A stretch of DNA of 64,000 nucleotides, from the NCBI RefSeq assembly GCF_019550795.1, contig NZ_CP080545.1:5499501-5563500 (forward strand). Reading direction: 5' to 3'. Source of the stretch: Paenibacillus sp. sptzw28. Its GTDB lineage: Bacteria > Bacillota > Bacilli > Paenibacillales > Paenibacillaceae. Of this stretch, positions 32,968 through 42,144 are shown piece by piece. The position numbers and the translations under genes were made by a program. The notes under the pieces were generated by a model that saw only the letters and a list, made by a program, of their open reading frames with translations, was not told where the DNA came from and searched no databases. Position 1 is the first letter of the stretch. Every line of letters begins with the position of its first letter.

Positions 32968-33867
32968 GTGAAGGTAGTGGTAACAGGGGCGGCAGGTAAA
33001 ATCGGCCGATGGGCCGTACGAACAATTTTAGATGCCGGTCATGAGGTTATCGCTTCGGATCGAAAATTGAGGGAGGAATCCGCCTCGAAAAATTTTGTCC
33101 AGGCTGAATTACGCGATTATGGTCAAGTCTGTCAGCTGCTCATGGGAAGCGATGCAGTTGTCCACCTTGGGAATATTCCGACCGATGTAAGGAACACACC
33201 TCAGGCTATATTTGAGAATAATATGCTCGTTAACTTTAATATCCTTGAAGCTTGCAAAGATTTTAAAATTCCCAAGCTTGTATGGGCATCAAGCGAAACG
33301 GTTCTGGGGTATCCTTTTGTTCCGGAACTGCTTAGTTACCTTCCTGTAGATGAAGAGCATCCAACAGTAGTCAAGTCATCCTATGCGATGGCCAAACGGC
33401 TCACTGAACACCTGGCGGAAATGTATTACAAGCTGGTTAAGACCCAGGTCGTTTCTCTTCGCTTTGCAAATATATATGAGCATGATGAATATCAGAAAAT
33501 CCCTAATATGCATTGGACTGATGAACAAAAGGATTTTCAAAAGATGAATGCATGGGCTTACTGCGATGTCAGAGATGCCGCAAGGGCCTGTCTGCTTGCA
33601 ATAGAGAAGAGTGATCTGGGAAATGAAATATTCCATATAACTGCCCCAGATACTATCATGCCCGATCTGAGTGAGGATTTAGTAAATAGATTCTTCCCAA
33701 ATGTACCTAAAAAGAAGGAAATCCGAGGACACGAGACTCTAATGGCAATCGATAAGGCCCGGAGGATCCTTGGTTATGAACCACGTTATACTTGGCGTTC
33801 TGTTCTGAATAACGACGGCACACCCAAAGCACTGCCCGAGGACCAGCTTGCTTTAACAAATATATAA
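32968..33867 (+). CDS. NAD-dependent epimerase/dehydratase family protein (extended SDR)
   Basis: This 299-residue protein has the extended SDR layout: VVVTGAAGKIGRWAVRTIL (GxxGxxG), an Asp after the second strand (ASDRK) indicating NAD(H), VVHLGNI, the catalytic ASSETVLG and the YAMAK Tyr-Lys pair. A C-terminal substrate domain ends in a HETLMAIDKARRILGYEPRY helix. Relatives act on nucleotide sugars or related carbonyl compounds, but no sugar gene is adjacent, so the substrate is open. GTG 32968 follows AAGGAGTGGG by eight bases. A strong terminator follows. Confidence 0.9.
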   Translation: MKVVVTGAAGKIGRWAVRTILDAGHEVIASDRKLREESASKNFVQAELRDYGQVCQLLMGSDAVVHLGNIPTDVRNTPQAIFENNMLVNFNILEACKDFKIPKLVWASSETVLGYPFVPELLSYLPVDEEHPTVVKSSYAMAKRLTEHLAEMYYKLVKTQVVSLRFANIYEHDEYQKIPNMHWTDEQKDFQKMNAWAYCDVRDAARACLLAIEKSDLGNEIFHITAPDTIMPDLSEDLVNRFFPNVPKKKEIRGHETLMAIDKARRILGYEPRYTWRSVLNNDGTPKALPEDQLALTNI

Positions 33868-33885
33868 AGAGTCCCGCCAAAAACA

Positions 33886-33914
33886 AATCAGCCCCGTTTC
33901 AGGGGCTGATTATT
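33886..33914 (+). terminator. Terminator after the epimerase gene
   Basis: AATCAGCCCC (33886-33895) pairs perfectly with GGGGCTGATT (33902-33911) around a six-base loop; a short T-rich tail follows. Confidence 0.8.
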
Positions 33915-33976
33915 CATAGCATCGCAATTGCTCGATTTCCTTCATTGTCCAGTCCAACTCAAATATTAAAAAGACC

Positions 33977-35155
33977 TTAAGCTTTTTTCTTCTTTCTGCT
34001 GGAAATATCGACATACACGGCCAGCACCAGGATGGCTCCTTTGACGATATATTGCCAGAACGATTCCATATTCATCAGGCTCATGCCGTTATCCAGGCTG
34101 GCCATGACGAGCGCACCGATGATGGCTCCGGCGATTGTGCCGGTCCCGCCCATCAAGCTTGTTCCGCCGATAACGCAAGCGGCGATCGCATCGAGCTCGT
34201 ACATGTTCCCGGCGCTCATTGTGGCGGCATTCAGACGAGCCGTCAGGACTAGTCCGGCAATGGCCGCGAGCGTATTGCAAAGAACGAAGACGAGCAATAT
34301 CCGCCGCTTGATATTGATGCCCGACAGACGGGCCGCTTCCGGGTTGCCGCCGATGGCGTACACCTGCCGTCCGAAGGTTGTATTGCGGGCGACGAATGTA
34401 AATACGAGCCCCAGTATAATGACCATGACGAACGGGACCGGGATCCCCTTGTAGCTGTTCATCACATAAACGAAGCCGAGAATAATGACGGCGATCAGCG
34501 CCATGCGCAGCACACTGACCGCAAGGGGCTCCGCGTCAAAGCCGTACCGAAGTCTGGCGGACCGCTTCCGCAGCACCAGAAGCGCGGCGATGATCAAAGC
34601 GGCGATGCCGAATATCCACCCGATAATATCAGCCGCATACGCTTGCCCTATCGACTTGAAGGAATTCGACAGCGGCGCGATCGTAACGCTGCCGGTCGTT
34701 CCGAACAGCATGCCCCGGAAGATCAGCATCCCGCCCAGTGTCACAATAAAGGCCGGAACCGCTCGATACGCCACGATCCACCCCTGAACGAAGCCGATTG
34801 CCGCGCCTATGCCGACTGTCGCCGCGATGACGGGAACGGTGTTCCAATCGTACCATACGTTCAGCATCGCGGCGATTCCGCCCGTCAACCCGACCAGAGA
34901 GCCGACGGACAAGTCGATCTGACCGGCTACGATGACCAGCACCATTCCGATTGCCAGAATTGAGGTAACCGACATTTGCAGAAACAGATTCGATAAATTC
35001 GTCGGCGTCAGAAAACGTTCATGCATCAGCGAGAACAACAGCCAGATCGATAACAAAGCACCGATCATTGTGTAGGCTTTCGCATCGAATCTGAACCAAC
35101 TGATTACCCGTTTCCTTTCCTTCTCTCCCAAGGCCGCTTCCACATTCAAGTTCAA
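33977..35155 (-). CDS. xylH: Xylose-type ABC transporter permease
   Basis: This 392-residue inner-membrane protein is a monosaccharide permease of the RbsC/XylH/MglC class with about ten membrane helices. It carries family motifs such as DLSVGSLVGLTGGIAAML, VTLGGMLIFRGMLFG, GRQVYAIGGNPEAARLSGI (the EAA-like cytoplasmic loop contacting the ATPase) and AAFCVIGGTSLMGG-like IAACVIGGTSLMGGTGT. The length and long periplasmic loops fit XylH rather than RbsC. The start is TTG 35155, overlapping the ATPase stop by four bases (TTGA), so expression is coupled. It is the third gene of xylF-xylG-xylH. Confidence 0.93.
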   Translation of the reverse strand: MNLNVEAALGEKERKRVISWFRFDAKAYTMIGALLSIWLLFSLMHERFLTPTNLSNLFLQMSVTSILAIGMVLVIVAGQIDLSVGSLVGLTGGIAAMLNVWYDWNTVPVIAATVGIGAAIGFVQGWIVAYRAVPAFIVTLGGMLIFRGMLFGTTGSVTIAPLSNSFKSIGQAYAADIIGWIFGIAALIIAALLVLRKRSARLRYGFDAEPLAVSVLRMALIAVIILGFVYVMNSYKGIPVPFVMVIILGLVFTFVARNTTFGRQVYAIGGNPEAARLSGINIKRRILLVFVLCNTLAAIAGLVLTARLNAATMSAGNMYELDAIAACVIGGTSLMGGTGTIAGAIIGALVMASLDNGMSLMNMESFWQYIVKGAILVLAVYVDISSRKKKKA

Positions 35156-36675
35156 CGTACCCGCCCCCCCGTTGCCGTCGTCATTATGAGTTCCTGCGTG
35201 GCTTCCTCCGCAGTAAACTCCCCTGCCTTCTTTCCTTCCGAAATGACCATAATCCGGTGACTCATCCCGAGCAGCTCCGGAAGCTCGGAGGAGACCATAA
35301 TAATCGCCACGCCACGGCGGATCAGGTCGTTCATGATGTTGTAAATCTCGTACTTGGCCCCGACGTCGATCCCCCTTGTCGGCTCATCCAGGATGAGGAT
35401 TTTCGGTTCTGTCATAAGCCACTTCCCCAGCACTACCTTCTGCTGATTGCCGCCGCTTAGCGTTCCGACGACCGTCTCCACCGAATTTGCCTTGATTCTC
35501 AATGAGCGGATATATTCATTGCCGCTTGCAATTTCCTGGTTATGGTTAAGGACGCCGACAGACGAAATCTTCCCCAGACTGGCCATCGTCACATTGCTTT
35601 TGATATCCATGCCAAGCACTAATCCGTACTTCTTGCGGTCCTCCGAGACGAGCGCCAAGCCTTCTTTGATCGCCTGCTGCGTCGTCTTTATCTTGACCGG
35701 CTTCCCGTCAATTTCGACGACTCCGTCGTCCGTTCCCGGGTAGGAGCCGAACAAGCTCATAACAAGCTCCGTTCGACCGGCTCCCATCAGGCCCGCTATG
35801 CCGAATATTTCACCCTTGCGCACTTCGAACGAAATGTTATCCACGACCTTCTTCCCCGGATGATCAGGGCTCATGACCGAATAGTTTTCTACTTTCAGCA
35901 CGACGTCTCCCGGCTTTGCTTCAATGCGGGGAAACAGCTCCTTGAGCTCCCGGCCAACCATAAGGGATATAACTTTGTCTTCATTGATTTCCGCAGCCGG
36001 ATATGTCCCGATCGTCTGACCGTCCCGCAGCACGGTGATGGAGTCCGCGATGGCGAACACTTCATTCAGCTTGTGCGAAATATAGACGCAGGCGACCCCG
36101 CGCTTCTTGAACTCCCGCAAAATGTTCAGAAGAATGTCGACCTCCTGCTCGGTCAGCGCGGCCGTCGGTTCGTCCAGAATCAGAATGTTCGCATTCTTGG
36201 AAAGCGCCTTGGCGATCTCCACCTGCTGCTGCTTGCCGATTCCCAAACCTCCCGTCGTTTGCTCCGGGCTGACGTCAAGGCCGACTTCCCGCAGCCATTT
36301 CTCGCTCTCCCTGAACACCCGCTCCCAGTTGATGATGCCGAATCGCGCGGGCTCTTTGCCGAGAAACAGGTTTTCCCCGACCGAGAGATCCTTGGCCAGC
36401 GCCAGCTCCTGATAAATGATCGCAATGCCTGCTTCTTCCGCATCCTTGATCTTATGAAAATGCTTCTCTTCCCCGTTAATCAGGATTTGACCCTCGTACG
36501 TACCGGCAGGATACAATCCGCTCAGCACCTTCATGAGCGTCGATTTGCCGGCCCCGTTCTCGCCGCACAGCGCATGGACCTCGCCTTTCCTAACGGTGAA
36601 GTTGACTTTATCAAGCGCTTTAACGCCGGGAAACTCTTTGGTGATGTTCCTCATTTCTAAAGCGGCCGTCACCAT
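35152..36675 (-). CDS. xylG: Xylose-type ABC transporter, double ATPase subunit
   Basis: This protein of about 507 residues has two fused ABC ATPase domains, as in all sugar transporters of this class. The first has Walker A CGENGAGKSTLMKVL, signature GGLGIGKQQQ and Walker B ILILDEPTAALT. The second has a degenerate P-loop (GLMGAGRTELVMSLFG), signature LSGGNQQKVVLG and LILDEPTRGIDVG. YPAGTYEGQILINGEE near the start is typical for XylG. ATG 36675 follows GAGGTGAG by five bases; an ATG nine bases upstream is less suitable. It lies 90 bp after the binding-protein gene, behind a hairpin. Confidence 0.95.
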   Translation of the reverse strand: MVTAALEMRNITKEFPGVKALDKVNFTVRKGEVHALCGENGAGKSTLMKVLSGLYPAGTYEGQILINGEEKHFHKIKDAEEAGIAIIYQELALAKDLSVGENLFLGKEPARFGIINWERVFRESEKWLREVGLDVSPEQTTGGLGIGKQQQVEIAKALSKNANILILDEPTAALTEQEVDILLNILREFKKRGVACVYISHKLNEVFAIADSITVLRDGQTIGTYPAAEINEDKVISLMVGRELKELFPRIEAKPGDVVLKVENYSVMSPDHPGKKVVDNISFEVRKGEIFGIAGLMGAGRTELVMSLFGSYPGTDDGVVEIDGKPVKIKTTQQAIKEGLALVSEDRKKYGLVLGMDIKSNVTMASLGKISSVGVLNHNQEIASGNEYIRSLRIKANSVETVVGTLSGGNQQKVVLGKWLMTEPKILILDEPTRGIDVGAKYEIYNIMNDLIRRGVAIIMVSSELPELLGMSHRIMVISEGKKAGEFTAEEATQELIMTTATGGRVR

Positions 36676-36697
36676 TATTCTCACCTCGTATACGACG

Positions 36698-36741
36698 AAA
36701 GGGGAAAGAGCGTGAAATACGTTTCACTTCTTCCCCCTTTT
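36698..36741 (-). terminator. Intercistronic hairpin between xylF and xylG
   Basis: GTGAAA (36712-36717) and TTTCAC (36722-36727) form the tip of a hairpin, and AAAGGGG (36698-36704) with CCCCTTT (36734-36740) forms its base, with mismatches between. Such hairpins after a binding-protein gene commonly cause partial termination or stabilise the upstream mRNA, giving more binding protein than ATPase and permease. Confidence 0.55.
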
Positions 36742-36765
36742 CTCAAATTCGTTATTTCGCGTTCG

Positions 36766-37863
36766 TTATTTCGCGTTTTTGTACACTTCTTCCTTGGAGT
36801 GGAAACCGTCCGCAATAACCGTGGCATCGACATTCGACTTGTCGACGGAAATCGGATCGAGCAGGATTGAAGGAACGTCGATTTTGCCGTTGTTCACGGT
36901 TTTGTCGGCGCCGACGTCTTCGCCTTTCGCCAGCTTGACCGCCAGTTCCGCCGCTTTCTCGGCCAGCGCTTTAATCGGTTTGTAAACCGTCATCGTTTGC
37001 GTGCCTTCGACGATCCGTTGGACTGCCGCCAATTCGGCATCCTGACCGGAGACCGGGATTTTACCGGCAAGACCCTGGGCGTTCAGTGCTTGTATGACCC
37101 CGCCTGCCGTGCCGTCGTTGGCTGCGACGACCGCATCGATCTGGTTGTTGTTGGCTGTCAATGCATTCTCCATATTGGAGAGCGCGTTGGCAGGGTTCCA
37201 GTCTTTCGTGAATTGGTCATATACGAGCTTGATGTCGCCTTTGTCGATCAACGGCTGAAGCACGTTGAATGCGCCCTTCTTGAACATATGGGCATTATTG
37301 TCCGTTTCGGAGCCGCCGATATAGACGTATTTGCCTTTCGGGGCTAATTTGACAATTGCTTCCGCCTGCATCTCGCCGACACGCTCGTTATCGAAGGAGA
37401 CATATAGATCGACGTCGGAGTTCTTGATCAACCGGTCGTACGCGAGAACTTTGATTCCGGCTTCATGCGCTTTCTCCACGATTGCCGCCGTCGCTTCGGC
37501 GTTGTGAGGAACGACCACGAGTACGTCTACGCCTTGTGAAATGAGCGATTCCGCTTGGGCGATTTGTTTGGCATCGTCACCGTTGGCAGATTGAACGTCC
37601 ACGTCGGCGCCCAGCGCCTCCGCCGCCGCCTTGAACAAGTCTCTGTCCTTCTGCCAGCGTTCTTCCTGAAGCGTATCCATCGAGAAGCCGATTTTGATTT
37701 TGCCGCTGCCCTTCGATTCGGCGCTTGCCGCCGATGCGTTCTTCCCTCCGCCCTCCGTCGCGGCGCTTCCATTGCTCCCGCTCCCGCCGCTTCCGCAAGC
37801 CGCTAGCACGAGAATGAGCGACAGGAACAATGCCGCAACCCCGCTAATCTTACCTTTTATCAT
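36766..37863 (-). CDS. xylF: Xylose-type ABC transporter substrate-binding lipoprotein
   Basis: This 365-residue protein has a lipoprotein signal (FLSLILVLAAC, lipobox LAAC), a low-complexity Ser/Gly linker and a periplasmic-binding-protein fold. The XylF-type landmarks are KIGFSMDTLQEERWQKD, VVPHNAEATAAIVEKAHE, YDRLIKNSDVDLYVSFDN, AANDGTAGGVIQALNAQG and SGQDAELAAVQRI. The last includes the residues that hold the pentose ring in known xylose-binding proteins. It begins the transport operon. The 14 bases AACGCGAAATAACG at its stop are duplicated just downstream. A near-consensus cre site 25 bp before the ATG predicts CcpA repression. Confidence 0.94.
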   Translation of the reverse strand: MIKGKISGVAALFLSLILVLAACGSGGSGSNGSAATEGGGKNASAASAESKGSGKIKIGFSMDTLQEERWQKDRDLFKAAAEALGADVDVQSANGDDAKQIAQAESLISQGVDVLVVVPHNAEATAAIVEKAHEAGIKVLAYDRLIKNSDVDLYVSFDNERVGEMQAEAIVKLAPKGKYVYIGGSETDNNAHMFKKGAFNVLQPLIDKGDIKLVYDQFTKDWNPANALSNMENALTANNNQIDAVVAANDGTAGGVIQALNAQGLAGKIPVSGQDAELAAVQRIVEGTQTMTVYKPIKALAEKAAELAVKLAKGEDVGADKTVNNGKIDVPSILLDPISVDKSNVDATVIADGFHSKEEVYKNAK

Positions 37864-37887
37864 TTTTCTTCGCCCCCCAGGAATGAG

Positions 37888-37901
37888 ATGAAACGCTTAC
37901 A
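37888..37901 (-). promoter_or_regulatory. cre site upstream of xylF
   Basis: On the minus strand TGTAAGCGTTTCAT matches the cre consensus TGWAARCGYTWNCW at 13 of 14 positions. It lies 25-38 bp before the xylF start, between the response-regulator stop and xylF, so it should control transporter expression by carbon catabolite repression. Confidence 0.75.
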
Positions 37902-37965
37902 TTTGAAGCTTAGCATGCGTCTGGTCCCAGAGGAGGGGCCAGGTTCTGGATTCTTTTGCAATCGT

Positions 37966-39513
37966 CTATACTTTTTTGCCGAATATTCTATTGCGGTATT
38001 CAGTCGGGGAAACGCCGCACATTTTTTTGAACACCTTGCTGAAATAGTTCGGGTCGTTGTAACCGGCCTCGAATGCGATTTCCTTGAGCGGGACGTCAGG
38101 CCGGTTCATGAGCGATTTCGCCTTTTCGATCCGGCACTCCGTCAAGAAATCGATATAGTTGACGCCGAACTGCTCCTTGAACAGCTTGCTGATGTAAAAA
38201 GGACTCAGTTTGACCTCTTTGGATATCATCTCCAGTGTAATGTCCTTTTGGAAATGCTCGGCGATGTATTGTTTGATTCTTTGCAAGGTATCCGCTTCCA
38301 GCCGGCTTTGGTGTTCCGTCATCTCCTGATTCATCCGCTCCAGCAGACATTTCGTTTCCATGCGCAGCTGCCGGTAATCCTGCGCCCGGAAGGAGAACAG
38401 CGAGCTCTCCGTTTCGATCCCCAGTTCATACAGCGTACGGGAGACGAGCCAGAGCGACTCCTGTACTCTCTGCTGCACCAGGGCAAGGCCCGTACCGTTC
38501 TGTTCGCCTTGACGGATGAACTGCAACACGATTTCCTCGGCTTGCTCCCATTGCCCCAGCCGGATATGCTCAAGAAGCAGCTTCTCCGTGTGCTTGGCGG
38601 AATTTTGTCCGCTTAGGCCCGGAAGCGCGATTGAATCGGAATAAAATCGGTGTCTGGCCGGAAGCGCCGTGTCTGCGGAGGATATGAGCGCCTCCCGGTA
38701 AGACAGCCGAATTTGCTCAAGAGACTCATAGGCGGAACCGATCCCGATAAAGCAGTCGGTGCCGGGCACCTTCCGCTGCAGCATCAGCAGCTGTTGAACC
38801 GTCTGAGCCGCTTGCGCCCGGTAAGACAACCCTGTTTGGCGGAACACGACGATCGGGATTTGACGCCCGGACATGGCGCCGGCCCATCCTATGGCGAGCT
38901 CTCTCACTTTATTTTTCACGCAGGCGTAGAATTCTCCCGGGGAAGGGCTTGCATTCAGAATGACAAGCATAACGAAAACTTCCTTCGTCGTTTCACCTCC
39001 GAGCAGACCCAGCAGCTCATCCAGATGAACTTCATGCACATGGTCGAACAACAGCTGCGTTACGACGTCGGCTTCGACGACCGGCATCATTTTCGTCAGT
39101 GTATCCCTCGTCCGTTTCCCGGCTTCGCGTTCTCTCCGTTCCTCTTCAATTTCCTTCAGCACCTTGTCGACTGTGGCGATGATTTCCGCGGCTTTGCTTG
39201 GTTTGAGCAAATAATCTCTAACCCCGAGCTTAATCGCTTGCCGGGCATAATCGAACGTATCGTATGCAGTGACCATAATGAACCTGATATCGGGATACTC
39301 GCCGCCGATCCGCTCGACCGCTTCAAGACCGTTCATTCCGGGCATTTTGATATCCATCAGGATAAGGTCGGGCTGTTCTTCGGCAACCATCTCCATCGCT
39401 ATTCTTCCGTTCCTGGCCTGACCGATGATCAAATCCGGGTAGCCATTCCGCAGAATCGCCTGCAGTCCTGCTCTTTCTATCGGTTCGTCATCCACGATCA
39501 GCAGCTTCATCAT
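37966..39513 (-). CDS. AraC-type response regulator of the xylose sensor operon (YesN-like)
   Basis: This protein of about 515 residues has an N-terminal receiver domain (LLIVDDEPIERAG; phosphoacceptor Asp in LILMDIKMPGMNG; FIMVTAYDTFDYARQAI; Lys in LLKPSK). A long central helical region follows. It ends in a C-terminal AraC double helix-turn-helix (LEMISKEVKLSPFYISKLF and EIAFEAGYNDPNYFSKVFKK). ATG 39513 has AAGGAGG ten bases upstream and overlaps the kinase gene by 26 bp. With the kinase and sugar binder it should form a sensory relay activating the adjacent xylFGH, as described for the XylFII-LytS-YesN system in clostridia. Confidence 0.92.
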   Translation of the reverse strand: MMKLLIVDDEPIERAGLQAILRNGYPDLIIGQARNGRIAMEMVAEEQPDLILMDIKMPGMNGLEAVERIGGEYPDIRFIMVTAYDTFDYARQAIKLGVRDYLLKPSKAAEIIATVDKVLKEIEEERREREAGKRTRDTLTKMMPVVEADVVTQLLFDHVHEVHLDELLGLLGGETTKEVFVMLVILNASPSPGEFYACVKNKVRELAIGWAGAMSGRQIPIVVFRQTGLSYRAQAAQTVQQLLMLQRKVPGTDCFIGIGSAYESLEQIRLSYREALISSADTALPARHRFYSDSIALPGLSGQNSAKHTEKLLLEHIRLGQWEQAEEIVLQFIRQGEQNGTGLALVQQRVQESLWLVSRTLYELGIETESSLFSFRAQDYRQLRMETKCLLERMNQEMTEHQSRLEADTLQRIKQYIAEHFQKDITLEMISKEVKLSPFYISKLFKEQFGVNYIDFLTECRIEKAKSLMNRPDVPLKEIAFEAGYNDPNYFSKVFKKMCGVSPTEYRNRIFGKKV

Positions 39514-40954
39514 AGCCCTCAATCCTCCTTACTTTCGGCAGTTTCAGTATTACCTTGGTCCCTTGTCCCGGCCGGCTCTCGATGTCGAGTACGTCTTCCT
39601 CGGCATAGAACAAGCGCAGCCGGCGGACGACATTGCTGAACCCGATTCCCGTGGAGCGGCCTTCCGTTTCGGCGACGCGTTCGTCCAGAATTTCCCTGAC
39701 CTTCTCCTCTGCCATACCCGCCCCGTTGTCCTCGATTTCCACGATCACTTGAGCGCCCGCCTCACGAATCCGAAGCGTAATCGCGCCTCCGTCCTCAAGC
39801 GGCTCTACCGCATGAATGACAGCGTTTTCAACAATCGGCTGAAGGGTTAAACCGGGAAGCTGCACATACAGGCACGATTCGTCGATCTCCTGCAAGAACT
39901 GCAAGCGGTCGGCAAACCGCGCATTCTGGATTTCAATATACTGCGTTAATACTTTCACTTCGTCATACAGCGTGACGGACCGATCCAACCGTTTCAAGTT
40001 ATAGCGGAGAATGCCCGCCACGTTCACCAGCAAATCGCTTGTTTCCGCGGCGCCCTCCAAATAAGCTTTCTTGGAAAGCGTATCGAGTGTATTAAACAGA
40101 AAGTGAGGGTTGATTTGGCGCTGCAAGCTGAGAAGCCGGCTTTCCTGAAGAAGCAGCTTGTTTCTCTGGAGTTCGCCCTCGAGCTGGGCTTTCTGCTGAA
40201 TCTCGGAAATCAGGCCGTTGATATTGATGCGCATTCGATCGAATGTGCGGGCGAGAAACGAAATCTCGTCCTTGGAAGTCACCTCGATATGCAGATCGAA
40301 TCTTCCTCGTGACAACTCCCTGGCCGCTGCAGTCAGCTTCTGAATCGGCCGGGTAATGCTGAGTGAGAACCAGTAAGCAAATAAAAACAGCATAAGGGAG
40401 ATCAGAGCAAACATCCACACGCCAAGCTTCTTCAGTTCCGCCGATTGCTCCATAATACCCCTGTAGAAACGGTCGTAAGTGTTCATTTCCTTCCCCATCA
40501 GCGTAAGCGTCGTCTCGGAAATATATTGCGAGAAGCGGTCCGCTTCCGTGAAATAGTCAAGCGATTGCTCGCTGTTCTTTTCCTTGGCGAACATCACGGA
40601 ACGGTTCGTCGAGTCGATCAGACTATCGACTAAATGAATGTAATTGGTAAGCGTAAAGTCGTTGCTCTTGTTGCGAAGCCCGGAAATTTGGCGCTGCGCC
40701 GCCAAAAGCCGCTCTTCGCTGCCGCTGAGATTGCTCAGCTTCTCCGTTGACGGTTCGAGCAAGTAGTCATTTAGCCTCGAAACCAATTGCTGGCTTGAAG
40801 AGGTAATTTCGTTCATGTGCAAGTAGCGCTGCAGAATGAGGTTGTACTGATCCTGTGTCCGTTGATTGTAGTAAGTCATGATTGCCCATATAGCCGCCAT
40901 TATGAAGAGGACGATGCCCGACAATGTCAAAATCTTCTTCTGAATACCGTTCAT
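39488..40954 (-). CDS. Membrane sensor histidine kinase (LytS/YesM type)
   Basis: This 488-residue protein has an N-terminal membrane helix (ILTLSGIVLFIMAAIWAIM) and an extracytoplasmic helical sensor region (about residues 30-175). A second membrane helix (WMFALISLMLFLFAYWF) and a HAMP linker with TRPIQKLTAAARELSRGRFD follow. The His_kinase domain shows the phosphorylated His in LQRQINPHFLFNTLDTLSKK and a HATPase end with IEDNGAGMAEEKV and STGIGFSNVVRRL. The missing sensor fold suggests that the input comes from the partner sugar-binding protein upstream. ATG 40954 overlaps the binder's stop by four bases (ATGA). Confidence 0.93.
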   Translation of the reverse strand: MNGIQKKILTLSGIVLFIMAAIWAIMTYYNQRTQDQYNLILQRYLHMNEITSSSQQLVSRLNDYLLEPSTEKLSNLSGSEERLLAAQRQISGLRNKSNDFTLTNYIHLVDSLIDSTNRSVMFAKEKNSEQSLDYFTEADRFSQYISETTLTLMGKEMNTYDRFYRGIMEQSAELKKLGVWMFALISLMLFLFAYWFSLSITRPIQKLTAAARELSRGRFDLHIEVTSKDEISFLARTFDRMRININGLISEIQQKAQLEGELQRNKLLLQESRLLSLQRQINPHFLFNTLDTLSKKAYLEGAAETSDLLVNVAGILRYNLKRLDRSVTLYDEVKVLTQYIEIQNARFADRLQFLQEIDESCLYVQLPGLTLQPIVENAVIHAVEPLEDGGAITLRIREAGAQVIVEIEDNGAGMAEEKVREILDERVAETEGRSTGIGFSNVVRRLRLFYAEEDVLDIESRPGQGTKVILKLPKVRRIEGYDEAADRG

Positions 40955-41928
40955 CCGATATTCTCCGCTTTCAGTATCCGCATATTTGTGAAATATCCTC
41001 TGTAATTCAGGGGGACCGTTTGGCCTTTAAGCCACTGGACCATCAGATTCACGCTCAGCTCCCCAACCTTCTCCGGGGATTGCTGGATGAGAGCGTCGAT
41101 TTTGTGCCTCCGCAGCAGCTCTCTCGTTTCCGGGCTGTCATCGAAGGAATAAATAAAATCCTTTTCCGCCTGGGATCGATTATCGATCGCCTGCACCATT
41201 GCGCTGGTATTTCCCGCCGTTAGAGAGATGAAAGCGTCTGCATTCGGATGCAGATTTAAAACATCGTTCATCATCCGTATCACTTTATCCCTCGTGCTGT
41301 CGGTGGCCGCAGTCACAATCCGCAGATTCGGATGGGCTTTAACGTCCAGAACATTTAGAATGCCTTTCTCCCGTTGACTCTGATAATCTTCCTGCCGGTC
41401 GGATTTCAGCAGTACGACAGTTCCGGCGTCTCCCATATCGGCAAGAAGCTGCCTTCCGATCATCTGTCCCGCCTTATAATGGTCGGAGCCGACATAAGTG
41501 CGGCGCAGGCTTCCGGGCGCATCGTTGGCGACAGTAATAACCGGAATCCCGTTTTCGGCCGCCTTCACGGAAATGAGCCGGTTGAAGTCATCGGTGTCCA
41601 GACCCTGCGCGATAATTCCGTTCACCTTCGAGGCGATGGCGATTTCCATCTTCTTCAGAAATTCTTCCTGATTCATGCCGTAGCTTCCCCATACCTCCAG
41701 TACCGCTCCGCTGCGCCGGGCAGCTGCCATTGCACCCGCCTCCACTTTGTTCCAGAAAGGCGTATTTAATTCCTGGGTGATCAGCACAAGCCGGTATTCG
41801 GAGGATTCCGCTTCCGGTTCGGGAGGAATGGCCGCATCGGCCCGAAATACTTTAACCAAAGATGTAATTGTAAAATAGAAGAGTATCAGGCATACAATCG
41901 GTAATAGTAATATCAATAGTTTCCTCAA
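40951..41928 (-). CDS. Membrane-anchored sugar-binding sensor (XylFII-like)
   Basis: This 325-residue protein has an uncleaved-looking N-terminal membrane helix (KLLILLLPIVCLILFYFTI) and a periplasmic-binding-protein type 1 domain facing outside: YRLVLITQELNTPFWNKVEA, MEIAIASKVNGIIAQGLDTD, GIPVITVANDAPGS and VGSDHYKAGQMIGRQLL. It has no lipobox and is not next to a permease, which sets it apart from the transport binder. It heads the operon with kinase and regulator and is the likely sugar receptor of a three-component system. The start is TTG 41928 with GGGGGATT nearby. Confidence 0.88.
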   Translation of the reverse strand: MRKLLILLLPIVCLILFYFTITSLVKVFRADAAIPPEPEAESSEYRLVLITQELNTPFWNKVEAGAMAAARRSGAVLEVWGSYGMNQEEFLKKMEIAIASKVNGIIAQGLDTDDFNRLISVKAAENGIPVITVANDAPGSLRRTYVGSDHYKAGQMIGRQLLADMGDAGTVVLLKSDRQEDYQSQREKGILNVLDVKAHPNLRIVTAATDSTRDKVIRMMNDVLNLHPNADAFISLTAGNTSAMVQAIDNRSQAEKDFIYSFDDSPETRELLRRHKIDALIQQSPEKVGELSVNLMVQWLKGQTVPLNYRGYFTNMRILKAENIG

Positions 41929-42085
41929 CCGTCAATCCCCCTGTCGCCCTTCTTTCTATAAGCCTAGCGTATCAGATATGAGTTCCATTATCCCTTGTTT
42001 TTTTATGGAACCGGTCGAGGTTTTAAGAACGGCACAATAAGCGGTGCGGGATCAACTGATAAGGCAAATGATTGAGTCTGGAGAT

Positions 42086-42121
42086 AAGAAAAAGACGCCA
42101 TACCGTGCCGGATGGCGTCTT
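42086..42121 (-). terminator. Terminator of the amino acid symporter gene
   Basis: AAGACGCCAT (42092-42101) pairs perfectly with ATGGCGTCTT (42112-42121); on the minus strand a T-rich run follows. It lies 24 bp beyond the symporter stop. Confidence 0.88.
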
Positions 42122-42144
42122 CATTTTCCCTGAAAGTAAGATGC

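Noticed and set aside
36698..36741. The palindrome GTGAAATACGTTTCAC as a cre site
   Set aside because: It lacks the central CG context of the cre consensus and sits inside a longer intercistronic hairpin.
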